Below, one piece after another: positions 18,121 to 27,108 of a DNA stretch of 64,000 nt. A program made the position numbers and the translations under genes. Each line of letters opens with the position of its first letter. Within the stretch, counting starts at the first letter, position 1. The notes beneath the pieces are model-generated. The model was not told the origin of the DNA. It saw nothing but the letters and a program-made list of their open reading frames with translations, and did no database searches. The stretch lies in contig JAIEOW010000026.1 of NCBI GenBank assembly GCA_019750095.1, forward strand, positions 1 to 64,000. Direction: 5' to 3'. The DNA comes from Phycisphaerales bacterium (GTDB taxonomy: Bacteria > Planctomycetota > Phycisphaerae > Phycisphaerales > UBA1924).

Positions 18121-19857
18121 TCAGCCCTCTTCGGCGATCGTCTCGCGGACGACCTCGTCGATCGTCGTCTGGCCCTCGTAGATGGCCATGAGCCCGGACT
18201 CTCGCAGCGTGCGCATCCCGCGTTTGCGGGCGTAGTCGCGCAGCAAGTTCGTTGAGGCCTTTTTCATGATCATGTCGCGCATGGTGTCGTCCATGGTCAT
18301 GATCTCAAAGATCGCCATGCGGCCGCGGTACCCGGAGCCGTGGCAGTTGTCGCAGCCCTTGCCGCGGAAGAGCTTGCGCCCGCCGATGTCTTCGGGCAGC
18401 AGCCCGAGTTCCATCAGTTCTTCCTCACGCGGCTCGTACTGCTCCTTGCACTTGGAGCAGATCGTGCGGACCAGCCGCTGGGCAACGATCCCTTCGATCG
18501 TCGCGGTGAGAAGGAAGCCCTCGATGCCCAGATCGAGCATGCGCAGGATCGAGCTCGGCGCGTCGTTGGTGTGCAGCGTGCTGAGCACCAGGTGGCCCGT
18601 GAGCGACGCCTGCACCGCGATGTTGCCGGTTTCCAGATCGCGGATCTCGCCGACCAGGATCACGTCGGGATCCTGACGCAGGAACGATCGCAGCAGGCGG
18701 GCAAAGGTCGTTTCTGTCTCGACGTTCACCTGGCACTGGCAGAGACCGTCAATGTCGTACTCAACCGGGTCCTCGGCGGTGAGAATCTTGGTCTCGATGT
18801 CGTTCAGTTCCGCGAGGGCGGCGTACAGCGTGGTCGTCTTGCCCGAACCCGTCGGGCCGGTGACGATCACGATCCCGTTCGGACGATTGATCAGGCGGCG
18901 AACGCTCGTCAGATCGTCTTCACGCAGGCCGATGCGATCGAGTTTGAGCTGCACATTCGAGCGGTCCAGCACACGCATCACGACGCTCTCGCCGTGCATC
19001 GTGGGAAGAACGCTCACACGCAGATCGACGGGCGCGCCGCTGATGTTCAACTCGATACGCCCGTCCTGCGGCAATCGTCGCTCGGCGATGTCGAGATTCG
19101 CCATGACCTTCACGCGGCTGGTGATCGCCGGACCAAGGTGCTTGGGCGGCGGAACCATTTCGTACAGCACGCCGTCGATGCGATACCGCATCTTGAACTC
19201 CTTTTCAAAGGGTTCAAAGTGGATATCGCTCGCCCGGTCCTTGATCGCCTGGAGCAAGACCAGGTTCAACAGCCGAACGACCTTGTTGTCCTCGGCGGCT
19301 TCCGAAAGGGCTTCGATGTCGATCGACGCCGACGATTTGCCGGCAAGCTGCTCGAACTTCTTGTCCGCCGCCAGCTCGCTGACGACGTTGGCGACGCTCT
19401 CGCCCTTGGAATAGTGCTTCTTGATCAGGGCATCGATCTGGGCCGCGTCCGAGACCACAGCTTCGACATTGAACCCCATGAGCAGCCGAAGGTCGTCCAC
19501 CGCGCGAAAGTTGTCCGCGCTTTTCATCGCGATCCGGAGTCGTTTGGACCGCGGGTTGTACTCAACCGGGATGACCTGGTACGACTGAACGGTTTCCGCC
19601 GCGACCGAATCCCGAACCTCGTCGGGGAGCGTGAACCCGGTCAAGTCCTGATACCCCATCCCGGCCTGACCGGCCAAAGACTCGGCGACATCACGCTGGG
19701 TGCAATAACCCAGCTCGATGAGGATTTGACCGATCGGGGCTTTGCGGTTTTTCTGGATGGCGAGGGCTTCGTGGACCTGCTCGCGCGTGACCTTGCCGAG
19801 CTTGGTCAGCACGCGACCGAGTTTCCGGCCTTTCATTTCCGCAGGATCAATCGACAT
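18121..19857 (-). CDS. gspE: Type II secretion/type IV pilus assembly ATPase (GspE/PilB)
   Basis: A hexameric ATPase of 578 residues that powers pseudopilus assembly at the cytoplasmic face. An MshEN-type N-terminal domain (GRVLTKLGKVTREQVHEAL, LIELGYCTQRDVAESLA) is of the sort that binds cyclic di-GMP in MshE relatives. The catalytic part has Walker A GPTGSGKTTTLYAAL near 333, the Asp box AEDPVEYDIDG, Walker B DPDVILVGEIRDLET, the His box TGHLVLSTLHTNDAPSS, and a zinc tetracysteine (CSKCKEQY and CDNCHGSG). The start at 19857 has GGAG nine bases upstream. It is first in the operon. Whether the MshEN domain here binds cyclic di-GMP cannot be judged by eye. Confidence 0.96.
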   Translation of the reverse strand: MSIDPAEMKGRKLGRVLTKLGKVTREQVHEALAIQKNRKAPIGQILIELGYCTQRDVAESLAGQAGMGYQDLTGFTLPDEVRDSVAAETVQSYQVIPVEYNPRSKRLRIAMKSADNFRAVDDLRLLMGFNVEAVVSDAAQIDALIKKHYSKGESVANVVSELAADKKFEQLAGKSSASIDIEALSEAAEDNKVVRLLNLVLLQAIKDRASDIHFEPFEKEFKMRYRIDGVLYEMVPPPKHLGPAITSRVKVMANLDIAERRLPQDGRIELNISGAPVDLRVSVLPTMHGESVVMRVLDRSNVQLKLDRIGLREDDLTSVRRLINRPNGIVIVTGPTGSGKTTTLYAALAELNDIETKILTAEDPVEYDIDGLCQCQVNVETETTFARLLRSFLRQDPDVILVGEIRDLETGNIAVQASLTGHLVLSTLHTNDAPSSILRMLDLGIEGFLLTATIEGIVAQRLVRTICSKCKEQYEPREEELMELGLLPEDIGGRKLFRGKGCDNCHGSGYRGRMAIFEIMTMDDTMRDMIMKKASTNLLRDYARKRGMRTLRESGLMAIYEGQTTIDEVVRETIAEEG

Positions 19858-19936
19858 CGCGTGCGATCTCCAGCCGACGGCCACCCCTGATCTCGGACTC
19901 CGACACGGCAACAGCACCGGGCAAAGCCCGGCTCAT

Positions 19937-19955
19937 GATATCGATACGCGATATC
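19937..19955. promoter_or_regulatory. Inverted repeat upstream of gspE, possible operator
   Basis: GATATCG-N5-CGATATC, a perfect 7-5-7 inverted repeat centred about 90 bases upstream of the gspE start, beside a GC hairpin. It could be a repressor or activator site for the pseudopilus operon. No regulator gene lies nearby. Confidence 0.35.
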
Positions 19956-20174
19956 GAGACCAAAGCCGCATCTGCGGCGAGAAAAAGCGGCAAAAAGTAC
20001 CTCAAGATCGTTTCGACACGTGGCTTTCAGGACAGATTCTGAGGTCGCACCCCTCGGGTGCCGCAAGCTCGACTCACGCAACGCGTGCAGTTCTGCCGAA
20101 TCCGAGTGGATTCCGGAGCACTTCATCCGGTCTTCTGGGCAGGACTGCGGAAGGGTGCCAATCAACAAAAAGAG

Positions 20175-20203
20175 ATACGCCCCGTGAAGACCACAGGGCG
20201 CAT
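20175..20203 (-). terminator. Intrinsic terminator of the HU-like gene
   Basis: On the minus strand, arms ATGCGCCC and GGGCGTAT (one G-U pair) extended by GTG/CAC form a hairpin. It is followed by CTCTTTTTG at 20164-20174. It lies about 65 bases after the HU-like stop codon and fits Rho-independent termination. Confidence 0.7.
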
Positions 20204-20266
20204 CGAAGGATCCAAAGAATGGACGGGAAGATCTTTCCGGTGGCCCTGAAGCCAACCGGGCTGAGA

Positions 20267-20638
20267 TCAGACCATGTCCTTAAGGGCCTTCAGGGGGCGG
20301 ATCTTGATGACGGTCTTTGCCGGCTTGGCCTTGACGGTCATCATTTCACCTGGCTTGAAGGGGTTGGGCTTGGTGGCGGCCTTGGAGGCCGGCTTGAAGA
20401 TGCTCTTGACCTTCATCATGCCGGGGACGACGAACTCCTTGGGCTTGTTCTCGCCGGGCTTGGCGAGGTCGGTCTTCATGACGACGCCGAGGACGTCGAA
20501 CACGCCGGCGACCTGCTTGCGGGACAGCTCGGTGTGCTCGGCGATGATGTTGAACAGTTCGCTCTTCTTGCGCGGCTTGGCCGAGGGGGTGAGCTTTTTC
20601 GGGGCCGGCTTCTTGGGGGCAGCAGCTTTCTTCGCCAT
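20267..20638 (-). CDS. HU-like nucleoid DNA-binding protein with basic N-terminal tail
   Basis: A 123-residue HU/IHF-fold protein expected to bend and compact DNA. A tail of about 25 residues rich in Lys, Ala and Pro (MAKKAAAPKKPAPKKL) precedes the HU core: KSELFNIIAEHTELSRKQVAGVFDVLG is the dimerising helical part and EFVVPGMMKVKSIFKPA is the beta-arm base. The C-terminal VKAKPAKTVIKIRPLKALKDMV resembles an HU variant common in planctomycetes and relatives. Start at 20638 is backed by GGAG ten bases upstream. It is monocistronic, with a candidate promoter at 20695-20723 and a clear terminator. The tail may add histone H1-like DNA contacts; that is inference. Confidence 0.9.
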   Translation of the reverse strand: MAKKAAAPKKPAPKKLTPSAKPRKKSELFNIIAEHTELSRKQVAGVFDVLGVVMKTDLAKPGENKPKEFVVPGMMKVKSIFKPASKAATKPNPFKPGEMMTVKAKPAKTVIKIRPLKALKDMV

Positions 20639-20694
20639 GGTCTTGACTCTCCAGTGATGCAGTTGCGTGCGATCCATCGCACACGTATTGGCAT

Positions 20695-20723
20695 CTTGTA
20701 GCGGATTTGGTCGGCCCTTTCAA
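20695..20723 (-). promoter_or_regulatory. Candidate housekeeping promoter of the HU-like gene
   Basis: On the minus strand TTGAAA, 17 bases, TACAAG. The hexamers match the sigma-70 consensus at 4-5 of 6 and 4 of 6 positions, with ideal spacing. The predicted leader is about 50 bases. Match by eye only. Confidence 0.35.
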
Positions 20724-20826
20724 CTCGAATCCAGCAAAAATCACTGTGGAAAACTCATTGTTCAAGATCAGACCATCGTTTTTCCAAGCCAAAAAGCAAT
20801 CTCGGCCATCCTCTAGAACGCGGCTT

Positions 20827-20849
20827 CGGGGCTTCGCCCCGATTTTTTT
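20827..20849 (+). terminator. Intrinsic terminator with no gene upstream on its strand
   Basis: CGGGGC-TTC-GCCCCG followed by A and seven T. A textbook Rho-independent terminator reading left to right. The nearest gene to its left (HU-like) is on the other strand. It may end a small RNA or an antisense transcript, or simply insulate the HU promoter. Confidence 0.75.
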
Positions 20850-20999
20850 GCTGATTTTCCTTGCTTTGGAACCCTCAGCGAGCTCATGGCCGGTCAACTT
20901 CTGATGCCAGACTCTGCCGGGGGGATGACCCTTCGGCTCGGTCGCTCCGAATCGTGGATGGTCGATATCTGAGGCACCGCTCATCTGCTTGGCGTATTC

Positions 21000-22280
21000 G
21001 TGCACCCAGACTCGAACGGCGTGGTAGCAGTCGCTGTGGACCATGATCAATCCCGATCCTCGCGGCAGAACGACTCCGGCGGACCCGCGACACATCCGCG
21101 CGGGGTGATCTGTCCCGAGTGCGGGGAGGGGAGCGGGTCGGATGCCGTCGGCCGTCGCAAGCGATGGCAGTGGATTGTGCCGAGCATCGCGGTGCTGGCG
21201 GTGCTGATCGCGGTGGTTTTCTACACGGTCGAGACGTACACCCGCGCACCGATCGGAGCGAGCTTTGCTGGGTATCCGGGCGTTGCTCTGGCAGAAGGTG
21301 GCAGGACCCTTGGCGACCTTGCGTCCGACCCAGAAAGCGGCGATACATGGGTCCGGCTGTTGATGACCACACAGACTCCGTGGCAATTCTGTCCGGCGCA
21401 ATCCTCAGTCCAACTGTTCCGTGTTGATGATCGCACGTCTCGATGGGCAGGGACGAGCCGTCGCGGGTGGCCCATTCCGTGGCTTGAGACCACCCGAACG
21501 GTCTCGCCCACGGGGCTCCCCCCCGGGTCAGCGGCCATTTGGCGTGGCCCTATGTTTGCCGCGACAGGGGTCAGTTGGTTCTACACAGGGACCGAGGATC
21601 AGGTCGCATACTCGGTTTCTTTCGTCGGGATCTGCGCGTTGTCCGGACTTGTGGTCGTTGCCGTCCTTGTTCTGCGAGCTCTCGCGGCAGGTTTCGGATT
21701 TCGGAAATGGACGAAGGCGGCCATAGCACTGACGGCCGCAGGCCTGACGGCCTTTCTCGCTCTGCACCACACGCGTGGGCTTCCGATTTTCTACAACGCA
21801 TGGCCAGCCGCGACACTCGCACTGAGCATGGCCGATGTGCATGAGATTGTTGGATCGCGCGACGCTGATGCACGGATCGCGCAATCGGCGATCGAGAAAG
21901 GTGTGGATCCAAAGACCCCGCTCGACCGCCTCGGCCTGACTCCGGGCCTTGAGCTCCTTCCCCGCTTGCACAGATGGCCGATCGGCTGGCCAGTGGCCTT
22001 CGTGTCAACACTGCGCTTTCGGCATCCCGACCATGGAAGGGTGAGCTGGGACGTGTTGCTGGAGCGAAACGGCCAACTCACGCTCTGGCGAGCGAAAAAT
22101 CCTGGAGAACAGTATCACTTTGGATACGCCGTGCATCTTGACGCGGCGCTTGCGCTGGCGTTCGTCTGCTGGATCGCATATCGGTGCGCGTGGCTGCTGT
22201 GCTACGGCTTCGACCGCTGGCGCAGCCGACGATGGATCCGCCGCGGGTTCTGCGGCGGGTGTGGGTATGACTTGCGATAG
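21000..22280 (+). CDS. Unknown membrane protein with zinc-ribbon halves at both ends
   Basis: A 426-residue protein with N-terminal VICPECGEG (about residue 37), a membrane segment (IVPSIAVLAVLIAVVFY), a large loop, two further membrane segments (SVSFVGICALSGLVVVAVLVL and one nearby) and a late one (LALAFVCWIAYRCAWLLCYGF). It ends in RRGFCGGCGYDLR. In planctomycete proteins C-x-x-C-G-Y-D-L is normally followed within about 20 residues by C-P-E-C-G. Here the two halves sit at opposite ends. Start at 21000 is the earliest Met; a later start would lose the CPECG part. No function known. Not in an operon; converges on pilT. Confidence 0.75.
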   Translation: MHPDSNGVVAVAVDHDQSRSSRQNDSGGPATHPRGVICPECGEGSGSDAVGRRKRWQWIVPSIAVLAVLIAVVFYTVETYTRAPIGASFAGYPGVALAEGGRTLGDLASDPESGDTWVRLLMTTQTPWQFCPAQSSVQLFRVDDRTSRWAGTSRRGWPIPWLETTRTVSPTGLPPGSAAIWRGPMFAATGVSWFYTGTEDQVAYSVSFVGICALSGLVVVAVLVLRALAAGFGFRKWTKAAIALTAAGLTAFLALHHTRGLPIFYNAWPAATLALSMADVHEIVGSRDADARIAQSAIEKGVDPKTPLDRLGLTPGLELLPRLHRWPIGWPVAFVSTLRFRHPDHGRVSWDVLLERNGQLTLWRAKNPGEQYHFGYAVHLDAALALAFVCWIAYRCAWLLCYGFDRWRSRRWIRRGFCGGCGYDLR

Positions 22281-22303
22281 CTTTGCGGCTGGGTGAGGAA
22301 GAG

Positions 22304-22320
22304 CCCACGCGGAGCGTGGG
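22304..22320. terminator. Short GC hairpin between convergent genes
   Basis: CCCACGC-GGA-GCGTGGG, a perfect 7-bp stem between the membrane protein (ends 22280) and pilT (ends 22342). No T run on either side, so termination is only probable. Confidence 0.4.
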
Positions 22321-22341
22321 GGTACCCAGAGCCAGAGCCGG

Positions 22342-23499
22342 TCAGCCGAGCTTCTTGAGGCGCATCTGCAGGTCGTCGACGTTCGGGCTGTTCTCCAGCG
22401 CGACGCGCATGTGGATGTATTCCTGCTCGACGAGTTGCACGAGGGACTCGTTGAAGTCGATCATGCCGATCTGGCGGGCTTCGATGGCATTGAGATACTC
22501 GCGGAGCTCGCCCTCGCGGCCTTCCAGCACGTGTTTGCGCACGACGGCGTTGTTGATCATGATCTCGAGCGCCGGGATGCGGTGGATGTTCTGGTGCAGC
22601 GTGGGGAGGAGCTTCTGATAGACGAACGCTCGCATCTGGTAGCCCAGAATGCGGCGGACCTGCTCGACTTCCTCGGACTCAAAGAGGCCGTAGATTCGGC
22701 TGAAGGTCTGGGTGGTGCTCGACGCGTGGATGGTGCCGTAGACCAAGTGGCCGGTCTCGGCGGCGTGAAGAGCGGCCTCGAAGGTTTCCTTGTCGCGCAT
22801 TTCGCCGACGAGGACGATGTCGGGATTTTCGCGGACGAGGGCGCGGAGGGCGATCTTGAAGTCGAGGCAGTCGATGCCGATCTCGCGCTGGTTGATCGTG
22901 GCTTTCTTGTCGGTGAAGATGTACTCGATGGGGTCTTCGATCGTCACGATGTGGACGGGCTTGCGCTCGTTCACGTAATCGAGCATGGCGGCGATGGTGG
23001 TGGACTTGCCCGAGCCGGTGACGCCGCAGAGGAGGACGATGCCCTGGGGCTGCATGGCAATTTCTTCCATGGCCTTGGGGAGGTAGAGGTCCTCGAATCT
23101 GCGGATGTTGGCGGAGATTCGGCGGGCGGCGACGGAGAGCTTGCCGCGGGCCTGGAAGAGATTGACGCGGAATCGGGTCATGTCGTCATAGTCGTACGCG
23201 AAGTCGACGGAGCCGTAGTGGTGCAGATCCTTCATCTGCTCTTCGGTCAGGATGTGCTTGGTGATCTGGATGAACTCCTCGAAGCTGACGGGAGTCGTGT
23301 CCAGGGGCTTGAGCGCACCGCGCAGGCGGATCTTGGGCTTCTGGCCCGTCTTCATGATGAGGTCGGAGGCCTCGAACTTGATGGAGGCCTTCAGGAAGTC
23401 GCCGAAGCGTGTCGCGTGGGGGTCGTGCTTGGCGTCGGGGTCGAGGGTGACGTGCCCGGTGTGAACTGGTGCCGATGAGTTTTCGTGATCGATGCTCAT
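22342..23499 (-). CDS. pilT: Type IV pilus retraction ATPase PilT
   Basis: A 385-residue hexameric ATPase that disassembles pili and drives twitching. Catalytic features: Walker A GVTGSGKSTTIAAMLDYVNE near 158, Asp box TIEDPIEYIFTD, Walker B DIVLVGEMRDKETFEAAL, His box AAETGHLVYGTIHASSTTQT, and the C-terminal VRKHVLEGREGELREYL. The N-terminal PAS-like domain has ASDLIMKTGQKPKIRLRG. Start at 23499 (MSIDHENSS) is preferred because sequence further upstream is not conserved-looking and overlaps the next gene. The operon with gspE is about 2 kb away on the same strand, so assembly and retraction motors are close but not co-transcribed. Confidence 0.95.
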   Translation of the reverse strand: MSIDHENSSAPVHTGHVTLDPDAKHDPHATRFGDFLKASIKFEASDLIMKTGQKPKIRLRGALKPLDTTPVSFEEFIQITKHILTEEQMKDLHHYGSVDFAYDYDDMTRFRVNLFQARGKLSVAARRISANIRRFEDLYLPKAMEEIAMQPQGIVLLCGVTGSGKSTTIAAMLDYVNERKPVHIVTIEDPIEYIFTDKKATINQREIGIDCLDFKIALRALVRENPDIVLVGEMRDKETFEAALHAAETGHLVYGTIHASSTTQTFSRIYGLFESEEVEQVRRILGYQMRAFVYQKLLPTLHQNIHRIPALEIMINNAVVRKHVLEGREGELREYLNAIEARQIGMIDFNESLVQLVEQEYIHMRVALENSPNVDDLQMRLKKLG

Positions 23500-23644
23500 G
23501 GAATGGTCTCGTGTAGTGATCTTGGCTTCTGGGCCAAGTGAGACCATCGTATCCGCCGCGTGTGGGCGGGCGGTTGCAGATGTGCGAAGGTTGTGGGTGA
23601 CTGGCGAGGTCCGGAGACGGCAGTGAAGAGCCGCCCCATGAGGC

Positions 23645-24526
23645 TCAGGCGGCCTGAGCGCGGCTGGAGCCACCCTGGCGACGGGAGAGCCCCTGGATGT
23701 ACTTGGCAAACTGGTCAACCACGAAGGTGCGGTGGTCGGCGTTGTGGGTGAAATCGAAGGCCAGGCCGGCGTAGAGATTGGCGCCCGAGTCAATGTGGGT
23801 GTGGGCGACGCGAGCGGTGACGGCGATCGGAGCCGGGATATCCGGCCGAAGGTCGAGTCGGAGCCAGATAAAGGGACGGCTGCTGAGCACGCGGGTGTCG
23901 TCGTTGCTCAGGAGGAGACCGAGGCCGCCGCCGGAGACGTTGAGAAGCTGGGCGTTGAACATGGGGCCGACTTCGGGCAGGAGGATCGATTCGCCCTGAT
24001 CGAGTTCGACGCCGAGCACGGCGTTGGTGCGCGAGAGATCGGTGATCTGTGCCCGGTTGGCGGCCTCAGGAGCGCGGATCGAGGTTGGATCGAGCAGCGG
24101 CCAGCACTGCACACGCGGGAGCTTGAGATCGGCGGTGGAGATGCGATAGAAGTCGCGGCGGGTGCAGCGTTCGACGCCGGTGGGCATCTGGAGCACGAGC
24201 AGTTTGGGGCGGCCCGGGCCGGCATCGACCTGACCGAGGGTCTGGGTGTGGAACATCCAGCGGTTCTGGCCGATCGACATGGCGGCGACGAGTCGCACGC
24301 CCGCGCCCATGGGGATGGTCGCGCCGCAAGCGGCCGGGGGCTCGATGACGATGGTTGAATCGGTCATGCGGAGCACTTTGACGCGCCAGACGAGATCTGC
24401 GCCGCGAGCGGGGTCGGCGTTCTCGGCATTGCCGCGGTCAACGGAGATCTCGAGCGCGCCGCCGCGTTCGAAGACCTTGTTCAGGGATTCGCGCCAGTGC
24501 TCGGTGCGTGATCTGGATGCGGGCAC
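23645..24526 (-). CDS. YcgR-like PilZ-domain protein (cyclic-di-GMP receptor)
   Basis: A 293-residue protein with a YcgR-type N-terminal domain (residues ~20-115, strands such as WRVKVLRMTDSTIVIEPP) and a C-terminal PilZ domain. Both PilZ cyclic-di-GMP contact motifs are visible: R-x-x-x-R in CTRRDFYRIS (about residue 125) and N-x-S-x-G-G in NVSGGGLGLLL. By family knowledge such proteins bind cyclic di-GMP and act on motility or secretion machines. It is immediately upstream of pilT, 145 bases away on the same strand, which suggests it tunes PilT or the pilus. Start is a GTG at 24526 with a weak ribosome site. Confidence 0.85.
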   Translation of the reverse strand: MPASRSRTEHWRESLNKVFERGGALEISVDRGNAENADPARGADLVWRVKVLRMTDSTIVIEPPAACGATIPMGAGVRLVAAMSIGQNRWMFHTQTLGQVDAGPGRPKLLVLQMPTGVERCTRRDFYRISTADLKLPRVQCWPLLDPTSIRAPEAANRAQITDLSRTNAVLGVELDQGESILLPEVGPMFNAQLLNVSGGGLGLLLSNDDTRVLSSRPFIWLRLDLRPDIPAPIAVTARVAHTHIDSGANLYAGLAFDFTHNADHRTFVVDQFAKYIQGLSRRQGGSSRAQAA

Positions 24527-24744
24527 GTTGAGTTCTCGCTCTTGAGGTGAAACGGGAGGGGCTGCGAGCTGGGGAGATTCGCACCAGCCGCGATGTCGCC
24601 ATGCGGGCGATCAGGCCCACGGAGGGGGCATCGGCAGACGGTGGGAGAAAGACCAGTCGTGGGCGATATCCGGACGACGCGGCTCGACGGGCACACCGAG
24701 CGTGCGATCTGTGCGGGACGGACGCCAAAGCGGGGTGGTGGATA

Positions 24745-27108
24745 TCAGACCTTGGAACGTGGTTGGTGACGGCGAGCGAGCAGGGCTTGCAGCTTCCGAA
24801 GTTCTGCACGGGCCGCGTCCATGTCCGAAGTTGTGAGTGGGACGCCGGCGAATCGCACCTGGTAATAGCGGCGTGTGAGCGCGAGCAGAGCGTCGGCGAG
24901 ATCGGGGTGATCGCGTGCCACCGCGTGTGCATGGGCAAGGGCGGGGCGTCCCTGTGGTCGGGCGAGTCCGGCCCTTGCCAGTGATTTGAGTGCTCTGCGA
25001 TAGAAGGTGGGCATGGCGCGCAAATCCGATCGCTGCTTGGCCAGCTTCGGGGATCGACGTCGCAGAAACCAGCGGTAGAGCACGAACCCGAGGACGACGG
25101 CGCTCGCGATGATGACCGGTGTCCAGCGGATCCATGCGGGGATGGTGCTGCGGTTGCGAGCGTCGGCATCTCTGTTTGAGAGCCAGCTGACGAGGCGATC
25201 ACTGACGCTTTGCAGAGCCGCGGGGGCCTCGCTCTGGCGAGCTCCGAAGAGGCGGCGTTGCGCGGAGAGATCGAAGCCGACAACGGAGCTTGCCCAGCCG
25301 AGTTCGAGGGCTTCGTACCAGGATCGCATGCTGGCGAGCACGCCACTGGGCGGACGGTGGACGCGTTCGATATCGCTCGGGGGCGAAGGGTCAAAGAGTT
25401 CCCATCGGCCGCGGCCGGTGGCGGTGTCGGTGGTGATGAAGACCTCGACCCAGGCGTGAGCGTTGGATTCGCGGATGAGATACTGGCCGCTGGATGAGCT
25501 GAACTCGGTGCTGAGATATCCCGAGACGACGCGAGCCGGGAGCCCGACGGACTGGCAGAGCGCGGTCATGGCACTCGCGAAGTACTCGCAGTGGCCCTGC
25601 TTGCTCTGAGAGAGGAAGTAGTCGATCGGGTCAACGCCCTCTGGCGGGGCGATCATCTCGGTGGTGTAGGTGTAGTTTCGATGGAGATGGTCACGTATCG
25701 CCATCGCGATCTGGCGCGGAGAGACTTCGGGCCCGGTGGTTGGAATATCACGGTTCTTCAGAATGCTCGCGGCAAGGTCGGCGACTTGGCCCTGCTGGAA
25801 GCCCAGTTCGGGCATGATCGGCAAGGGTTGATCGCCGCCGACCAGACTGCGGACGGTGTAGGTGGTGCGAGCGGAGAGTTTCTCTGTGCGGCGGAGGGTG
25901 CCAAACTCCGGAGCGAAGATGAGCTTGCCGGAGCGTTCGACGGTGATGCCGACGGGTCTCCAGAGGGCGAAGAGGATGTTGCTGTCGACCTCGCGCCGAA
26001 CGGTGATTCTCTGGATGCGTTGGCCGGTGATGGAACGATCGAGATCGCGCGCGGCATCCGGCCAGCGGATGGTCCACTCGACGCCAGGACTCAGATCAAC
26101 CTGACGCGGTTCTTCGGCGCGGATGGGGACCACGCGGCGATTTCGGAACCACGAGGCCCATCGCTGGCGGATGCCGGAGCTTCCGCGGATGCCCGGGAAA
26201 CCGCCTCGGCCGGCGCGGGCGTCTTCGATGGTGGACTCTTGCCACAGACGGCGTTCCGGGTCGTACTGATCGCGTGCGCCGCCGCGGAGATAGATGGGCA
26301 GGTGCTCGGAGCCGTAGGTTTCGCCGTCGCCGGTGGTGATCTTGACGTCCATGACGGGCGTCGGGTCTTCGGAGAGCAGGCCGGCCTGGCCGAGCTGCAC
26401 GGATTCGCGGAAGCCGATGCGTGTTTCGCGGACGACACCGAAGCGGCCGAGGATCTCGCTGCCAAAGCCGCGTGGAATGACGACGAAGAGGATGCTGGCG
26501 AAGACCATCGCCGAAAAGACAGCGGCGAGAGCGATGCCGACGAATCCGCTGCGGAAGCCGCGGATCGGCGCGCCGATGTGGCGTTGAGCGGCGGGGCCGA
26601 TTCCAGCGCTCTTCGCCGCGGCGTGCAGGCGGATCTGGCCTGCGCGGACCTGCCAGAGCATGGCGGCCATGATGACGGCGGGGAGCACGCCGAGGAGCGC
26701 CGCGCCCACGAGCAGCGCGTTGGAGGTCAGCACCGCGGCGATCGCAACGAAGACGCTGAGGGCCATGAGCTGGGCATCATCGCGCTCGGCGCGGCGATCA
26801 AAGAGCTTCAGCAGGGTGAGCATGACCAGGAACTGGCCGAGGGTTGAGACGATCGGCTCATCGCCGCGCGGACCGGCGGTACGGAGCACGGCGTAGACAA
26901 TCACGCAGAGCACGAGCACGTTGACGATGATCCGAGGTATGGCGGGCGGCGTGTCGGCGCGCTCACCGCGGCAGAGGAGCCAGCTCACGCCGATGACGGG
27001 AAGGGCCACGACCAGCAGGAACGCCTGTTCGTCGGCGACCAGAAAGCTGACGCTCGAGAGCGCGGCGACCAGGTGCAGGAGATCTGTGTAGCGAGCGCTC
27101 ACGCTCAT
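24745..27108 (-). CDS. TgpA-type membrane transglutaminase-like protein
   Basis: A 787-residue protein with DUF3488 membrane helices at the N-terminus (to about residue 215), a periplasmic transglutaminase core, and a final helix (VIIASAVVLGFVLYRWF) followed by a cytoplasmic DUF4129-like tail. The catalytic triad is complete: Cys in QGHCEYFASAM (about 504), His in SNAHAWVEVF (about 549), Asp in WELFDPSPP (about 571). It overlaps the upstream DUF58 gene by four bases, a standard pairing. TgpA in Pseudomonas is needed for viability, but its substrate is unknown. Confidence 0.92.
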   Translation of the reverse strand: MSVSARYTDLLHLVAALSSVSFLVADEQAFLLVVALPVIGVSWLLCRGERADTPPAIPRIIVNVLVLCVIVYAVLRTAGPRGDEPIVSTLGQFLVMLTLLKLFDRRAERDDAQLMALSVFVAIAAVLTSNALLVGAALLGVLPAVIMAAMLWQVRAGQIRLHAAAKSAGIGPAAQRHIGAPIRGFRSGFVGIALAAVFSAMVFASILFVVIPRGFGSEILGRFGVVRETRIGFRESVQLGQAGLLSEDPTPVMDVKITTGDGETYGSEHLPIYLRGGARDQYDPERRLWQESTIEDARAGRGGFPGIRGSSGIRQRWASWFRNRRVVPIRAEEPRQVDLSPGVEWTIRWPDAARDLDRSITGQRIQRITVRREVDSNILFALWRPVGITVERSGKLIFAPEFGTLRRTEKLSARTTYTVRSLVGGDQPLPIMPELGFQQGQVADLAASILKNRDIPTTGPEVSPRQIAMAIRDHLHRNYTYTTEMIAPPEGVDPIDYFLSQSKQGHCEYFASAMTALCQSVGLPARVVSGYLSTEFSSSSGQYLIRESNAHAWVEVFITTDTATGRGRWELFDPSPPSDIERVHRPPSGVLASMRSWYEALELGWASSVVGFDLSAQRRLFGARQSEAPAALQSVSDRLVSWLSNRDADARNRSTIPAWIRWTPVIIASAVVLGFVLYRWFLRRRSPKLAKQRSDLRAMPTFYRRALKSLARAGLARPQGRPALAHAHAVARDHPDLADALLALTRRYYQVRFAGVPLTTSDMDAARAELRKLQALLARRHQPRSKV

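Larger units (their letters stand above)
19858..20266. other. 409-bp intergenic region upstream of gspE
   Basis: No convincing gene. It must hold the promoter and leader of the minus-strand pseudopilus operon. Features seen: a CCGGGC-AAA-GCCCGG hairpin at 19917-19931, an inverted repeat at 19937-19955, a GCACCC-CTC-GGGTGC hairpin at 20047-20061, and the HU-gene terminator at 20175-20203. Open frames here have no recognisable content. Confidence 0.6.
20639..20999. other. 361-bp intergenic region between HU-like gene and membrane protein
   Basis: AT-richer than its surroundings. Holds the candidate HU promoter (20695-20723) and an intrinsic terminator pointing right (20827-20849). No gene that I can support. 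Confidence 0.6.

Noticed and set aside
20144-20160. A TTGGCAC-like sequence near 20155 on the minus strand
   Set aside because: The -12 core is one base too close (9 instead of 10 between GG and GC), so it is not a sigma-54 promoter.
19833-20255. A 140-codon open frame upstream of gspE
   Set aside because: No motif or ribosome site, and it overlaps the gspE start and the HU terminator. Likely non-coding leader.
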